Below are positions 13,812 through 23,368 of a stretch of 30,607 nucleotides of DNA, in pieces. Under the pieces are notes generated by a model. The model saw only the letters and a program-made list of their open reading frames with translations, did no database searches and had not been told where the DNA came from. The position numbers and the translations under genes were made by a program. The stretch is from NCBI GenBank assembly GCA_937941715.1, contig CALDGX010000001.1, positions 1-30,607 on the forward strand, read 5' to 3'. How positions within the stretch are numbered: position 1 is the stretch's first letter; the number at the start of each line of letters is the position of its first letter. This stretch comes from an uncultured Chloracidobacterium sp. GTDB lineage: Bacteria > Acidobacteriota > Blastocatellia > Pyrinomonadales > Pyrinomonadaceae.

Positions 13812-14945
13812 TTAACTCAGCGCCTGATCGAGGTCAGCGAGTATATCCTCGATATCCTCGATACCGACCGAAACGCGAACCAGGCCGTCGGTGATCCCCA
13901 GGCTTTCGCGTTTTTCCTGCGGCACCGACGCGTGCGTCATTGATGCCGGGTGCGAGATCAAACTCTCGACACCGCCCAAACTCTCGCCAAGCGTACAGAG
14001 CTTGACGCCCTCAAGAACCTTTTTTGCGTTAGCCAGCGAACCGGTCTCAAATGCGACCATTCCTCCAAATCCGGTCTGCTGACGTTTTGCCAGTTCATGC
14101 TGCGGATGCGACGCAAGTCCCGGATAAAATACCTTTTCGACCCGCGGATGTTCAGCCAGAAAATTTGCGACCATCCGGCCGTTCTTATCGTGTGCCTCCA
14201 TCCGGACCGCGAGCGTCTTGGTACCTCGAAGCACTAAAAACGAGTCGAACGGGGAGAGAATAGCACCAACGCTGTTTTGAATGAAGCCGATCCACTCTGC
14301 ATCCTTTTCGTCGTTCAGAGCGACAAAACCACCGACGCTGTCCGAGTGTCCGTTGAGATATTTGGTGGTCGAATGGACGACTATATCGACGCCGAACTCG
14401 ATCGGCCGCTGAAAATACGGCGACATAAAGGTGTTGTCGCAGACGACGCGGGCGCCGTGAGCATGTGCCATTTCCGACACGGCTTTGAGATCGGTGACCG
14501 TCATTACCGGATTGGTCGGCGTTTCGACAAATACCATCTTGGTGTTCGGCTTGAACGCGGGTTCGAGATTGGTCACGTCCGACGTATCAACAAGGTCGAA
14601 CTCGACGCCATATTCAGATAAAACGCGGCTGAATAACCGAAAAGTACCGCCGTACGTATTGTCGCCCAAAATGACGTGGTCGCCGGCCTTGACCAGCTTT
14701 AGCGTCGCGTCGATCGCCGACATACCCGAGGCAAAAGCAAAACCGAATTTAGCACCCTCAAGCGCGGCGATGTTTGTCTCAAGCGCCGATCTCGTCGGGT
14801 TCTGCGTCCGTGCGTATTCAAAACCCTTGTGCTGCCCGAGGCCGTCCTGAGCATACGTCGATGTCTGATAGATTGGCACGCTCACCGCTCCGGTGGCGAT
14901 ATCAGGCTCGTTGCCCGCGTGGATTGCCGTCGTAGAAAAGCCCAT
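13812..14945 (-). CDS. Cystathionine gamma-synthase/gamma-lyase family PLP enzyme
   Basis: This 377-residue enzyme has the Cys/Met-metabolism PLP fold. The N-terminal motif STTAIHAGNEPD and YARTQNPTR near residue 44, the PLP lysine K195 in HSTTKYLNGH and a C-terminal SLGGVESL...HPASMTHAS all fit. Synthase (methionine biosynthesis) and lyase (cysteine release) cannot be separated by these motifs. It lies 90 bp after leuD on the same strand and has its own promoter candidate. The gene therefore may be read both from leuA and from that promoter. The PP2C gene follows after 2 bases. Confidence 0.88.
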   Translation of the reverse strand: MGFSTTAIHAGNEPDIATGAVSVPIYQTSTYAQDGLGQHKGFEYARTQNPTRSALETNIAALEGAKFGFAFASGMSAIDATLKLVKAGDHVILGDNTYGGTFRLFSRVLSEYGVEFDLVDTSDVTNLEPAFKPNTKMVFVETPTNPVMTVTDLKAVSEMAHAHGARVVCDNTFMSPYFQRPIEFGVDIVVHSTTKYLNGHSDSVGGFVALNDEKDAEWIGFIQNSVGAILSPFDSFLVLRGTKTLAVRMEAHDKNGRMVANFLAEHPRVEKVFYPGLASHPQHELAKRQQTGFGGMVAFETGSLANAKKVLEGVKLCTLGESLGGVESLISHPASMTHASVPQEKRESLGITDGLVRVSVGIEDIEDILADLDQALS

Positions 14946-14981
14946 AAACTAAACCCGAAATCGTTACAATAACGAGCATTT

Positions 14982-15010
14982 ATGGTAACTTGCAGGCACC
15001 TAAATTGCAA
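14982..15010 (-). promoter_or_regulatory. Possible sigma-70 promoter of the cystathionine enzyme gene
   Basis: On the minus strand, TTGCAA (15010-15005) and TACCAT (14987-14982) are separated by 17 bases. They lie about 40 bases upstream of the start at 14945. Confidence 0.35.
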
Positions 15011-15035
15011 ACACAACGCCGAACGCGGCGGCCGG

Positions 15036-15647
15036 CTAGATCGGCATCGTGGAGGCGTTGGCGGCGCGGCTCTGTTCGTAGGCGGTGATAGCTGCCTCGT
15101 GCTGCAGCGTGAGGCCGATGTCATCGAGTCCGTTGAGCAGGCAATGACGGCGAAAATCGTCCACCGCGAACGTTCGGGTAAATGAACCGCCGTCGGTGAT
15201 CGAGCACGCCTCGAGGTCGACCGCGAACTGTTTGCCGGGGTCGGCGGCAGCGGCGGCGGCGATCAATGCGACGTCCGCGGCATCGAGCGTGATCGGCAAA
15301 AGGCCGTTCTTAAAGCTGTTGTTGTAGAAGATATCGGCAAAGCTCGGTGCGATGATAACGCGAAATCCGTGATCCAAAAGGCTCCAGGGCGCGTGTTCCC
15401 GCGACGATCCGCAGCCAAAATTTGCACCCGCGACGAGGATCGACGCTCCCGAAAAACGAGGATCATTGAGCACAAAATCCTCCTGCGGCCGGCCGTCGGC
15501 ATCAAACCGCCAGTCCCAAAACAGGAATTCGCCGTAACCCGTCCGCTCGATCCGTTTCAGGAACTGTTTCGGAATTATCTGATCGGTATCGATATTTTCC
15601 CGCATCAGCGGAACCGCTGTACCGGTTAAATGAGTGAATTTGTTCAT
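15036..15647 (-). CDS. leuD: 3-isopropylmalate dehydratase small subunit
   Basis: This 203-residue subunit has the swivel-domain landmarks of LeuD: an N-terminal PLMRENIDTDQIIPKQFL, then FGCGSSREHAPWSL near residue 78 and NNSFKNGLLPI near 108. With LeuC it isomerises 2-isopropylmalate to 3-isopropylmalate in leucine biosynthesis. The length is normal (about 200 residues). Its ATG overlaps the LeuC stop by one base (TGATG), indicating translational coupling of the two subunits. Confidence 0.95.
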   Translation of the reverse strand: MNKFTHLTGTAVPLMRENIDTDQIIPKQFLKRIERTGYGEFLFWDWRFDADGRPQEDFVLNDPRFSGASILVAGANFGCGSSREHAPWSLLDHGFRVIIAPSFADIFYNNSFKNGLLPITLDAADVALIAAAAAADPGKQFAVDLEACSITDGGSFTRTFAVDDFRRHCLLNGLDDIGLTLQHEAAITAYEQSRAANASTMPI

Positions 15648-17053
15648 CAGTCGTTGAATTTCCAGGCCCGCACATCAACAAAATGTCCGGCGATCGCGGC
15701 GGCGGCCGCCATTGCCGGGCTGACGAGATGCGTACGGCCGCCGCGGCCCTGACGTCCCTCAAAATTTCGGTTGCTTGTCGACGCGCACCGCTCGCCCGCG
15801 GCGAGAACATCGTCGTTCATCGCAAGGCACATCGAGCATCCGGCGTCACGCCACTCAAATCCGGCGTCGATAAAGATCTGTGCTAACCCCTCATCCTCAG
15901 CCTGCTTTTTGATCTGCATCGAACCCGGGACGACCATCGCACCGACTCGGCCGCTGACCCTGTGCCCCTTGGCGACGCGGGCCGCTTCGCGAAGGTCCTC
16001 GATGCGCGAATTGGTACACGAACCGATGAACGCCCGGTCTATCTCGACACTTTCGATCGGCTTCGACGGTTCGAGCCCCATATATTCATACGCCCTTTCG
16101 AACGATGACCGTTGGCCATTGTCACGAGCATCGCTAAGTTCAGGCAGGCTTTCGGTGATGCGGACGGACATCTCCGGCGATGTGCCCCACGTGACATACG
16201 GCTCAAGTTCGGATGCGTCGATCACTACCGTTTTGTCGAACGCCGCTCCGGCGTCGGTCGGCAGAGTTCGCCAATATTCGACCGCCCGGTTCCAAGCGTC
16301 ACCGGCGGGGGCGAACTGCCTGCCCTTCAGATACTCGAACGTCTTTTCGTCCGGAGCGATAAGGCCGGCCTTGGCACCGGCCTCGATGCTCATATTGCAT
16401 ACTGTCATTCGGCCCTCGACCGAAAGTGCCTCGATGGCCGTTCCGGCAAACTCAATGACGTATCCGGTGCCGCCGTCGGTACCGATGCGGTTGATAATGC
16501 CCAGGACCAGATCCTTTGCCGTCACGCCGAACGGCAATTCGCCGTCGACGCGGATAAGCAGATTTTTGGAACGCGACTGCTGCAGCGTTTGCGTCGCGAG
16601 AACGTGCTCGACCTCGCTGGTGCCGATACCGAACGCCAACGCCCCGAACGCTCCGTGCGTCGATGTATGCGAATCGCCGCAGACGATCGTCATCCCGGGC
16701 CGCGTCAGTCCCTGCTCAGGCCCAAAAACATGGATTATCCCTTGCTCCGCACTGTCGAGGTCGGCGATCCGGATCCCGAATTCCCTGCAATTTTCCCGAA
16801 GCGTTTCGACCTGTTTAGCGGCGATCGGATCCTTGAACGGCAGGTTTCGGTTCAATGTCGGGATGGCGTGATCGACCGTTGCAAACGTGCGCTCCGGGCG
16901 CCGGACACGGCGGCCCGCCAGCCTCAGCCCCTCAAACGCCTGAGGCGTGGTAACCTCGTGGATCAAATGCAGGTCAACATATAAAAGAGCCGGTTTCCCG
17001 GCGTCTTGATGGACCACGTGCGAGTCCCAGATCTTGTCGTAAAGCGTTTTCAT
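15647..17053 (-). CDS. leuC: 3-isopropylmalate dehydratase large subunit
   Basis: This 468-residue aconitase-family protein holds the three cysteines that bind the 4Fe-4S cluster: C346 in GSCTNSR, and C406 and C409 in AGCSMCLAMN. GDSHTSTHGAFG near residue 127 is the substrate-site motif. The length matches the bacterial LeuC standard (466 residues in Escherichia coli). It starts 5 bases after the leuB stop and overlaps leuD by one base. Confidence 0.96.
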   Translation of the reverse strand: MKTLYDKIWDSHVVHQDAGKPALLYVDLHLIHEVTTPQAFEGLRLAGRRVRRPERTFATVDHAIPTLNRNLPFKDPIAAKQVETLRENCREFGIRIADLDSAEQGIIHVFGPEQGLTRPGMTIVCGDSHTSTHGAFGALAFGIGTSEVEHVLATQTLQQSRSKNLLIRVDGELPFGVTAKDLVLGIINRIGTDGGTGYVIEFAGTAIEALSVEGRMTVCNMSIEAGAKAGLIAPDEKTFEYLKGRQFAPAGDAWNRAVEYWRTLPTDAGAAFDKTVVIDASELEPYVTWGTSPEMSVRITESLPELSDARDNGQRSSFERAYEYMGLEPSKPIESVEIDRAFIGSCTNSRIEDLREAARVAKGHRVSGRVGAMVVPGSMQIKKQAEDEGLAQIFIDAGFEWRDAGCSMCLAMNDDVLAAGERCASTSNRNFEGRQGRGGRTHLVSPAMAAAAAIAGHFVDVRAWKFND

Positions 17054-17058
17054 CGTGA

Positions 17059-18147
17059 TCAGACGGCGTGATATGCATGGGCGACATTTGCCGAATCGAC
17101 GGCGTACTGTGCCACGAGTTTACCTGCCTCAGTTGTCGAAACGGATCTCTCTCCCGGCCGGGCGATGTCGATCGTCCGATGGCCGGCGTCCAGAAAGCGG
17201 TCGATTGCCGTATCGATCGCGGCCGCCGCCGCCGGCTGCTTTGCAGTATATCGCAAAAGCATCGCCGCCGAGGCGATAGCCCCGAGCGGATTCGCGATGT
17301 CCTTGCCGGCGATGTCCGGAGCCGAGCCGTGGACCGGTTCATAAAGGTCGATGTCGCCGCCGATCGTGGCCGAAGCAAGCATCCCGAGCGACCCGGTCAG
17401 GACCGCGGCCTCATCCGAGAGGATGTCGCCAAAAAGATTCTCGGTCAGTATCACGTCAAATTGCGATGGCCTGGTGACGAGGTGCATCGCACATGCGTCA
17501 ACGAAAAGATGGTCGAGTTCGACGTCAGGAAAGTCAACGGCGACGCGGTCGACAGTCGATCGCCAAAGGCGCGAAACCTCCAGCACATTCGCCTTATCGA
17601 CCGATGTGACGCGTTTACTTCGTTTACGAGCCGTCTCGAACGCGATCCGGGCGACTCGCTCGATCTCACCGGACGTATATCGCATCGTGTTGTAGGCCTC
17701 GGTGCCGCCAGCTGCCCGCGGCTCACCGAAATAAAGCCCTCCGAGCAGTTCGCGGACTATCATCAGATCGGTGCCGCGAAACACCTCCTCGCGCAGCGGC
17801 GATGAGCCGATCAGGGCCGGAAACGCCCTTGCCGGACGCAGGTTGGCAAAGCCGCCGAGCGCCTTTCTGAGCCTCAAAAGTCCGATCTCGGGCCGCTCTC
17901 CCGGCGGCAGACCGTCAAATTCGGGCGAACCGACCGCTCCGAGCAGAACCGCATCGCTGACGGCGCACGCCTCGCGTGTTTCCGCCGGAAACGGGTCGCC
18001 GCAGGCGCGGATCGCCGCCCCGCCGATAAGATGTTCGGTAAATTCAAGTTCGAGCCCGAAGGGAGCTGCGATCTCGACCATTACGCGAACCGCTTCGCGT
18101 GTTACTTCCGGGCCGACACCGTCACCGGGCAAAATTGCGATCTTCAT
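17059..18147 (-). CDS. leuB: 3-isopropylmalate dehydrogenase
   Basis: This 362-residue NAD-dependent decarboxylating dehydrogenase starts MKIAILPGDGVGPEV and carries LLGAVGSP near residue 70, KANVLEVSRLW near 185 and the metal-binding ENLFGDILSDEAA near 230. These are the standard LeuB motifs. It oxidises 3-isopropylmalate to 2-oxoisocaproate. It lies 12 bases after leuA and 5 bases before leuC. Confidence 0.95.
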   Translation of the reverse strand: MKIAILPGDGVGPEVTREAVRVMVEIAAPFGLELEFTEHLIGGAAIRACGDPFPAETREACAVSDAVLLGAVGSPEFDGLPPGERPEIGLLRLRKALGGFANLRPARAFPALIGSSPLREEVFRGTDLMIVRELLGGLYFGEPRAAGGTEAYNTMRYTSGEIERVARIAFETARKRSKRVTSVDKANVLEVSRLWRSTVDRVAVDFPDVELDHLFVDACAMHLVTRPSQFDVILTENLFGDILSDEAAVLTGSLGMLASATIGGDIDLYEPVHGSAPDIAGKDIANPLGAIASAAMLLRYTAKQPAAAAAIDTAIDRFLDAGHRTIDIARPGERSVSTTEAGKLVAQYAVDSANVAHAYHAV

Positions 18148-18159
18148 AAAGCTCTTCTC

Positions 18160-19332
<1,173 letters not shown>

Positions 19333-19394
19333 AGTCTCTCCAATTTCAACGGAAGATCAGCCCTGATATCCGAACGCCCGGATCATTTGTGACA

Positions 19395-19424
19395 AGCTTA
19401 GGCTTCGCCCAAGTCGAAAGTCAA
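19395..19424 (-). promoter_or_regulatory. Possible promoter of the leuABCD operon
   Basis: On the minus strand, TTGACT (19424-19419) and TAAGCT (19400-19395) are spaced 18 bases apart, about 60 bases upstream of leuA. The -35 box is good and the -10 box is weak, which would fit an activated promoter. Confidence 0.4.
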
Positions 19425-19432
19425 GATTATGT

Positions 19433-19454
19433 AAATCTATCTTGCATAAGATTT
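19433..19454. promoter_or_regulatory. Palindromic operator candidate for the LysR-type regulator
   Basis: The outer arms AAATCT (19433-19438) and AGATTT (19449-19454) enclose an inner perfect inverted repeat, ATCTT-GCAT-AAGAT (19439-19452). It overlaps the -35 box of the lysR promoter and sits just upstream of the leuA -35 box, the usual arrangement for autoregulation plus activation of a divergent operon. Confidence 0.55.
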
Positions 19455-19471
19455 GATAATGGCGGTATAAT
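19442..19471 (+). promoter_or_regulatory. Promoter candidate of the LysR-type regulator gene
   Basis: TTGCAT (19442-19447) and a perfect TATAAT (19466-19471) are separated by 18 bases, about 80 bases upstream of the start codon at 19550. Confidence 0.55.
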
Positions 19472-19549
19472 CAAACTTTGTTGTCGTTTGGCTTATTGTA
19501 GCGGGGCCCGCGGCCGTGTAACGGCGGGGCGGCGGCATGAGGTCGGGTT

Positions 19550-20431
19550 ATGGATATCAATCAGCTTGAGGTTTTGGTCACGGTCGCGCGCGAGCGCAGT
19601 TTTTCACGGGCCGCAGAGGTGCTCGAACGCACCCAGCCGGCGATCAGCCAGGCGATCAGGCGGCTCGAGGCCGAGGTCGGCGAGCGTCTTTTTGACCGCT
19701 CTTCAAAGGACGGGACGCTCACCTTTGCCGGCGAGGTCCTGCTCGACTACGCCCGCCAGATGCTCAATTTACGGTACTCGGCGCAGGCTGCCCTGGTCGA
19801 GATGCGCAACCTTCATCACGGCAAGGTCACGATCAGCGCCAATGAACACACGGTGTTTTTTCTGCTGCCGGTCATCGCCGAGTTTCGCCGCCGCCATCCG
19901 CTGATCAAGATCGAGGTCCAACGCGGTGTCGCCAGCCGTATCCCCAAGCAGATCACGGCGCGCGAGGTCGAACTCGGGATCATTTCGTTCTCGCCGAATG
20001 ACGATTCGATCGTGTCGATCCCCGTGATGACCGACGAGCTTACGCTGATCGTCGCCCCCAAACACCGCTTTGCCGCTGCCGGAATGATCTCGATCAAACA
20101 GCTCGGCACCGAGAGCTTTGTGGCTCACAACGCACCTTCCCCTTACCGGCAAAAGGTCATTGAGGCTTTTGACCGGCATAATACGCCCCTTAACATCTCG
20201 GTCGAGCTGCCGTCACTCGAAGCGATCAAGAAGCTCGTCCAGACCGGCGACGGTATAGCCCTGGTGCCGAGGCTTACCGCGAAGAGTGAGATCGAGGCAG
20301 GACAACTGGCCGCCGTGTCGGTAAAGGAAATGCAGCTCGAACGGAAACTGCACGTCGTGTATCGCAAAAACTCGGAATTATCACACGCCGCACATGAATT
20401 TATTAAGATTGCCAAAGAAATCGTAAAATAG
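19550..20431 (+). CDS. LysR-type transcriptional regulator
   Basis: This 293-residue protein has the N-terminal winged helix-turn-helix of LysR regulators (about residues 1-60: MDINQLEVLVTVARERSFSR and then QPAISQAIRRLEAEVGERLF). A periplasmic-binding-protein-like effector domain fills residues about 88-290. It lies divergent to leuA and probably controls leuABCD in response to a pathway intermediate such as 2-isopropylmalate, by analogy with other LysR regulators of leucine genes; this is an inference from position. The palindrome at 19433-19454 is the most likely binding site. Confidence 0.92.
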   Translation: MDINQLEVLVTVARERSFSRAAEVLERTQPAISQAIRRLEAEVGERLFDRSSKDGTLTFAGEVLLDYARQMLNLRYSAQAALVEMRNLHHGKVTISANEHTVFFLLPVIAEFRRRHPLIKIEVQRGVASRIPKQITAREVELGIISFSPNDDSIVSIPVMTDELTLIVAPKHRFAAAGMISIKQLGTESFVAHNAPSPYRQKVIEAFDRHNTPLNISVELPSLEAIKKLVQTGDGIALVPRLTAKSEIEAGQLAAVSVKEMQLERKLHVVYRKNSELSHAAHEFIKIAKEIVK

Positions 20432-20550
20432 TGCCGATTTAGGCGGACAATTTTCTATCCATCTCGGCTTTTTTGGGGTAGAATTGTGGACAAGTTTTGC
20501 TCTGTGCAGGACGACATCTATCTACACTCTTGTTATATCGGTGGTATTCG

Positions 20551-20883
20551 ATGACTGAAAAAGATCCCAGTGACGCTAATTCTCCGTCCGAACGTCGTGA
20601 TTCGGACCGCAAAAAATTGATCGTTGACGTCAGGTTCGAGGGCGGCGACGGTACCGGTATTGCAAATACCCGCGACATCGGGATAGGCGGGCTGTATATG
20701 ACGACGACCTCGACGCTGGACATTGGCACCCCGATCCTGATGAACGTCAGCGTTTCGGGCCGTGAGATGCACATCAGCGGCGTCGTGGTCTATTCTGATC
20801 CGGGGCACGGTGTCGGCGTCCGTTTCAAGGACCTTTCGGCTGACGACCTGGACTACCTTCGTCGTGAACTAAATATAGCCTGA
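20551..20883 (+). CDS. PilZ domain protein with an atypical second motif
   Basis: This 110-residue protein consists of little more than a PilZ domain, which usually binds cyclic di-GMP. The RxxxR motif is present (R16-R20 in RDSDR). The second motif, normally (D/N)xSxxG, reads DIGIGG at 42-47, so the serine is replaced by glycine. Binding may therefore be weakened or lost. The start at ATG 20551 is chosen because the earlier in-frame start at 20497 adds 18 residues of poor match. It lies 12 bases before a YbdK-type ligase gene, so the two are probably co-transcribed. Confidence 0.8.
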   Translation: MTEKDPSDANSPSERRDSDRKKLIVDVRFEGGDGTGIANTRDIGIGGLYMTTTSTLDIGTPILMNVSVSGREMHISGVVVYSDPGHGVGVRFKDLSADDLDYLRRELNIA

Positions 20884-20895
20884 TCTCAAATACTT

Positions 20896-22017
20896 ATGTT
20901 CGATCAATTTACACTTGGAATTGAAGAGGAGTTTCAGATCGTCGATCCGGTGACCCGCGAACTGAAGTCTCACGTCTCAGAGATCCTCGATGAAGGCAAA
21001 ATGCTGCTCGGCGAAAAGATCAAGCCGGAAATGATCCAGTCAATGATCGAGGTCGGCACCGGCATATGCGCGAACATACACGAAGCACGCGAAGATCTGT
21101 CGAAATTACGCTGTATCATCTCGGGACTTGCCCGGAAAAAGAATATGGCGATCGTCGCCGCTTCGACGCATCCATTCTCAAAGTGGTCCGAACAGGAGAT
21201 ATATGACGGCGACCGTTACAAACTACTGGTCGACGAACTGCAGATGGTCGCCCGCAGCCTGCTGATCTTTGGACTCCATGTCCACGTCGGCATCCCCGAC
21301 GTAGAAAAGCGGATCCAGGTCATGAACGCGGCGAGATATTTCCTGCCGCACGTTCTGGCATTAACGACATCGTCGCCCTTCTGGCTTGGTTTCAATACTG
21401 GACTTAAATCGTACCGGAGCGAGGTGTTTAAAAAGTTTCCTCGCACCGAGATCCCTGACACATTCGAGTCGTACCAGCAATATCAGGCATACGTCGATCT
21501 GCTGGTCAAAATGAACTGTATCCAGAACGGTTCGAAGATCTGGTGGGACGTTCGGCCGCATCACCTGTTCCCGACGCTCGAGTTTCGCATCTGCGACATA
21601 CCCACGCGTGTCGATGACACGATCGCCATCGCCGCATTATTTCAGGCTATCGTCGCAAAACTGATGGTTCTCAACGAAGGCAATATCGGATTTCGCATCT
21701 ATCATCGGCGACTGATACTCGAAAACAAGTGGCGGGCGATACGCTACGGCCTCGACGGCAACTTGTTGGATCTCGGCAAGCAAAAAGAGGTTCCGGCGAG
21801 GGATTTGATCCGTGAACTGCTCGAGTTCGTCGATGACGTCGTAGATCCGCTCGATTCACGCAAGGAGATCGAGCATATCCACACGATCCTCGATCGCGGC
21901 ACGTCAGCCGACGAACAGCTGCGTGTCTGGAACGAGACCAACGGTGATCTTAACGCCGTCGTCGATATGCTGATGAAAAACACGCTCGAAAACGTGCCCG
22001 ACAACTGCTTTGCCTAA
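20896..22017 (+). CDS. YbdK-type carboxylate-amine ligase (GCS2 family)
   Basis: This 373-residue protein matches the glutamate-cysteine ligase family 2, with GIEEEFQIVDP at residues 8-18, a central FGLHVHVGIPD near 130 and WWDVRPHHLFPTLEFRICD near 215. These hold the acidic and histidine residues for metal-ATP binding. Escherichia coli YbdK has weak glutamate-cysteine ligase activity, and the natural substrates of most family members are unknown. The length is usual (about 370 residues). It follows the PilZ gene by 12 bases. No glutathione synthetase gene is nearby, so glutathione synthesis is not implied. Confidence 0.88.
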   Translation: MFDQFTLGIEEEFQIVDPVTRELKSHVSEILDEGKMLLGEKIKPEMIQSMIEVGTGICANIHEAREDLSKLRCIISGLARKKNMAIVAASTHPFSKWSEQEIYDGDRYKLLVDELQMVARSLLIFGLHVHVGIPDVEKRIQVMNAARYFLPHVLALTTSSPFWLGFNTGLKSYRSEVFKKFPRTEIPDTFESYQQYQAYVDLLVKMNCIQNGSKIWWDVRPHHLFPTLEFRICDIPTRVDDTIAIAALFQAIVAKLMVLNEGNIGFRIYHRRLILENKWRAIRYGLDGNLLDLGKQKEVPARDLIRELLEFVDDVVDPLDSRKEIEHIHTILDRGTSADEQLRVWNETNGDLNAVVDMLMKNTLENVPDNCFA

Positions 22018-22038
22018 AACGGCGTTCCGGATCGAAGC

Positions 22039-22374
22039 CTAGTAGATCGACACAGTTAGCGTAAATGACGTTGTCGATCGACAGTTGTTAAAGACATCTA
22101 TCCAATTGTCGCCCGAATCGGTCGTGTAGGTCGTACTGGTCGTCTGACTGCCCAATACGACGCAACCGTTGCGAGAACTTACGGTCGCCGAGAGTGTCTG
22201 TCCATATCGGGCTCCCAAGACGAATTTCCGCTGACTGTTGCCGCCGATCGTGGACGAAACGGTGGCCGACGTTCGGCCGCGCGTGAATCGTATTCTGGTT
22301 TGGGCCGAAGAGGTATCCGGCATCAAGGCCGCGATCGCGATCGCCAAAAGTGTTAGTCCGATCAGTTTCTTCAT
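22039..22374 (-). CDS. Small secreted beta-rich protein of unknown function
   Basis: This 111-residue protein has a clear signal peptide (MKKLIGLTLLAIAIAALMPDTSSAQ). The mature part of about 85 residues is rich in Thr, Ser and Val and has two cysteines that could form a disulfide (in NGCVVLG and NNCRSTT). The pattern of RTSATVSSTIGG...YVLGARYGQTLSATVSS resembles the inhibitor of g-type lysozyme (PliG-like) or pre-peptidase C-terminal beta-sandwiches, but this is a weak similarity from memory. An AGGAG ribosome binding site fits the ATG at 22374 (spacing 6) better than the ATG one codon earlier. Confidence 0.7.
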   Translation of the reverse strand: MKKLIGLTLLAIAIAALMPDTSSAQTRIRFTRGRTSATVSSTIGGNSQRKFVLGARYGQTLSATVSSRNGCVVLGSQTTSTTYTTDSGDNWIDVFNNCRSTTSFTLTVSIY

Positions 22375-22527
22375 CATTTTCTCCTTCGATAGTCGTTCGG
22401 AGGCGGTAACCACCCGCTCCGATATGTTAATGTCCCGGATCCGAAAGTATTTCAGAAAGTTGAGACAGCCTGCTTACCAAACGAAAAATCGTGTCAGATA
22501 AAACGAGAAGACCATACTTCCACCGTT

Positions 22528-23313
22528 TTAGTCCAGACGGAAAATGACCGTTACACTCGATTCGACCGTTATCGACCCCGCCGAAAATGTCGCGAGGTTG
22601 TTAGAGACCGAGACCTGACGCGGACCGACACCGTCGACGGCAAACGAGTTTGCTAGATTTGCATTCGAATTATATTTGTCCGAGGCCGTTCCCTCGCTGA
22701 TCTTGATAGCCTTGCCGAGCGTCTGGCCGATCGCTCCTGTCATCGATCTTGCCTTTTCATAGGCCGCCTTCATCGCCATCTCACGGGCCTTCTGCCTCAA
22801 TTCGATAAGCCGCGACGTGGCAAATTGCACACTGTCGATCTCGGTCGGCTGCGTCGCCAATATCTCGTTAAACACATCGTCAAACGCCTCGAGTTTGGTC
22901 AGCGTGATCGTCACTGACCGCGACACCTCGTAACCCTGGAACTCGCGGGTCCCGATCTCGTCACCATCCTCGTCGTATATCGGTTTTTGACGGTCGCGGA
23001 TCGAGATGTATTTCATCGAGACCGAAATGTTGTTGGTGCGGACGTCCTTGGGCGGGATATCGTACTTGCGGGCGATCCGCAGCATTTTGGCGACGCCGTC
23101 TTCGTTCGCCTTGCGAGCGGCCTGAAGGTCCTTGTCGAGTTTGGTGAAATCGACCGAGATGGTCGCCGAATCGGGTTCGACCGAGATCTCGGCCTTTCCG
23201 CTGACCTCGATCGTCGGGATATTGTTTTCGGCCGGACGGATCTGGGCGGTCAACCGGGTGGATGGTATAAGAACGAAAGCAAACAGCGAGACAAGCAGAA
23301 TAGTACTTTTCAT
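22528..23313 (-). CDS. SIMPL domain (DUF541) secreted protein
   Basis: This 261-residue protein has a signal peptide (MKSTILLVSLFAFVLIPSTRLTAQ) and then the SIMPL/DUF541 domain. It starts IEVSGKAEISVEPDSATISVDF, has KYDIPPKDVRTNNISV near residue 85 and REMAMKAAYEKARSMTGAIGQTLGK near 190. Such proteins form periplasmic or outer-membrane oligomers (BP26/OMP28-like); their role is not settled. The start at 23313 is chosen because the signal peptide follows directly; an upstream open frame to 23487 overlaps the previous gene. Confidence 0.87.
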   Translation of the reverse strand: MKSTILLVSLFAFVLIPSTRLTAQIRPAENNIPTIEVSGKAEISVEPDSATISVDFTKLDKDLQAARKANEDGVAKMLRIARKYDIPPKDVRTNNISVSMKYISIRDRQKPIYDEDGDEIGTREFQGYEVSRSVTITLTKLEAFDDVFNEILATQPTEIDSVQFATSRLIELRQKAREMAMKAAYEKARSMTGAIGQTLGKAIKISEGTASDKYNSNANLANSFAVDGVGPRQVSVSNNLATFSAGSITVESSVTVIFRLD

Positions 23314-23368
23314 AGCGTCATTGAAACGGCATCGAAAAGTTTGCCCGCCCGTGCAGGTTAAATGCCGT

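Noticed and set aside
12820..13815. A 331-codon open frame on the plus strand opposite the PP2C gene
   Set aside because: It overlaps a gene with a complete PP2C motif set on the other strand, and its translation shows no recognisable domain; long antisense frames are common in GC-rich codon-biased genes.
15771..16871. A 366-codon open frame on the plus strand opposite leuC
   Set aside because: It is wholly inside leuC, which has all its cluster cysteines. The translation is Ser/Pro/Arg-rich without domain features, as expected for an antisense reading.
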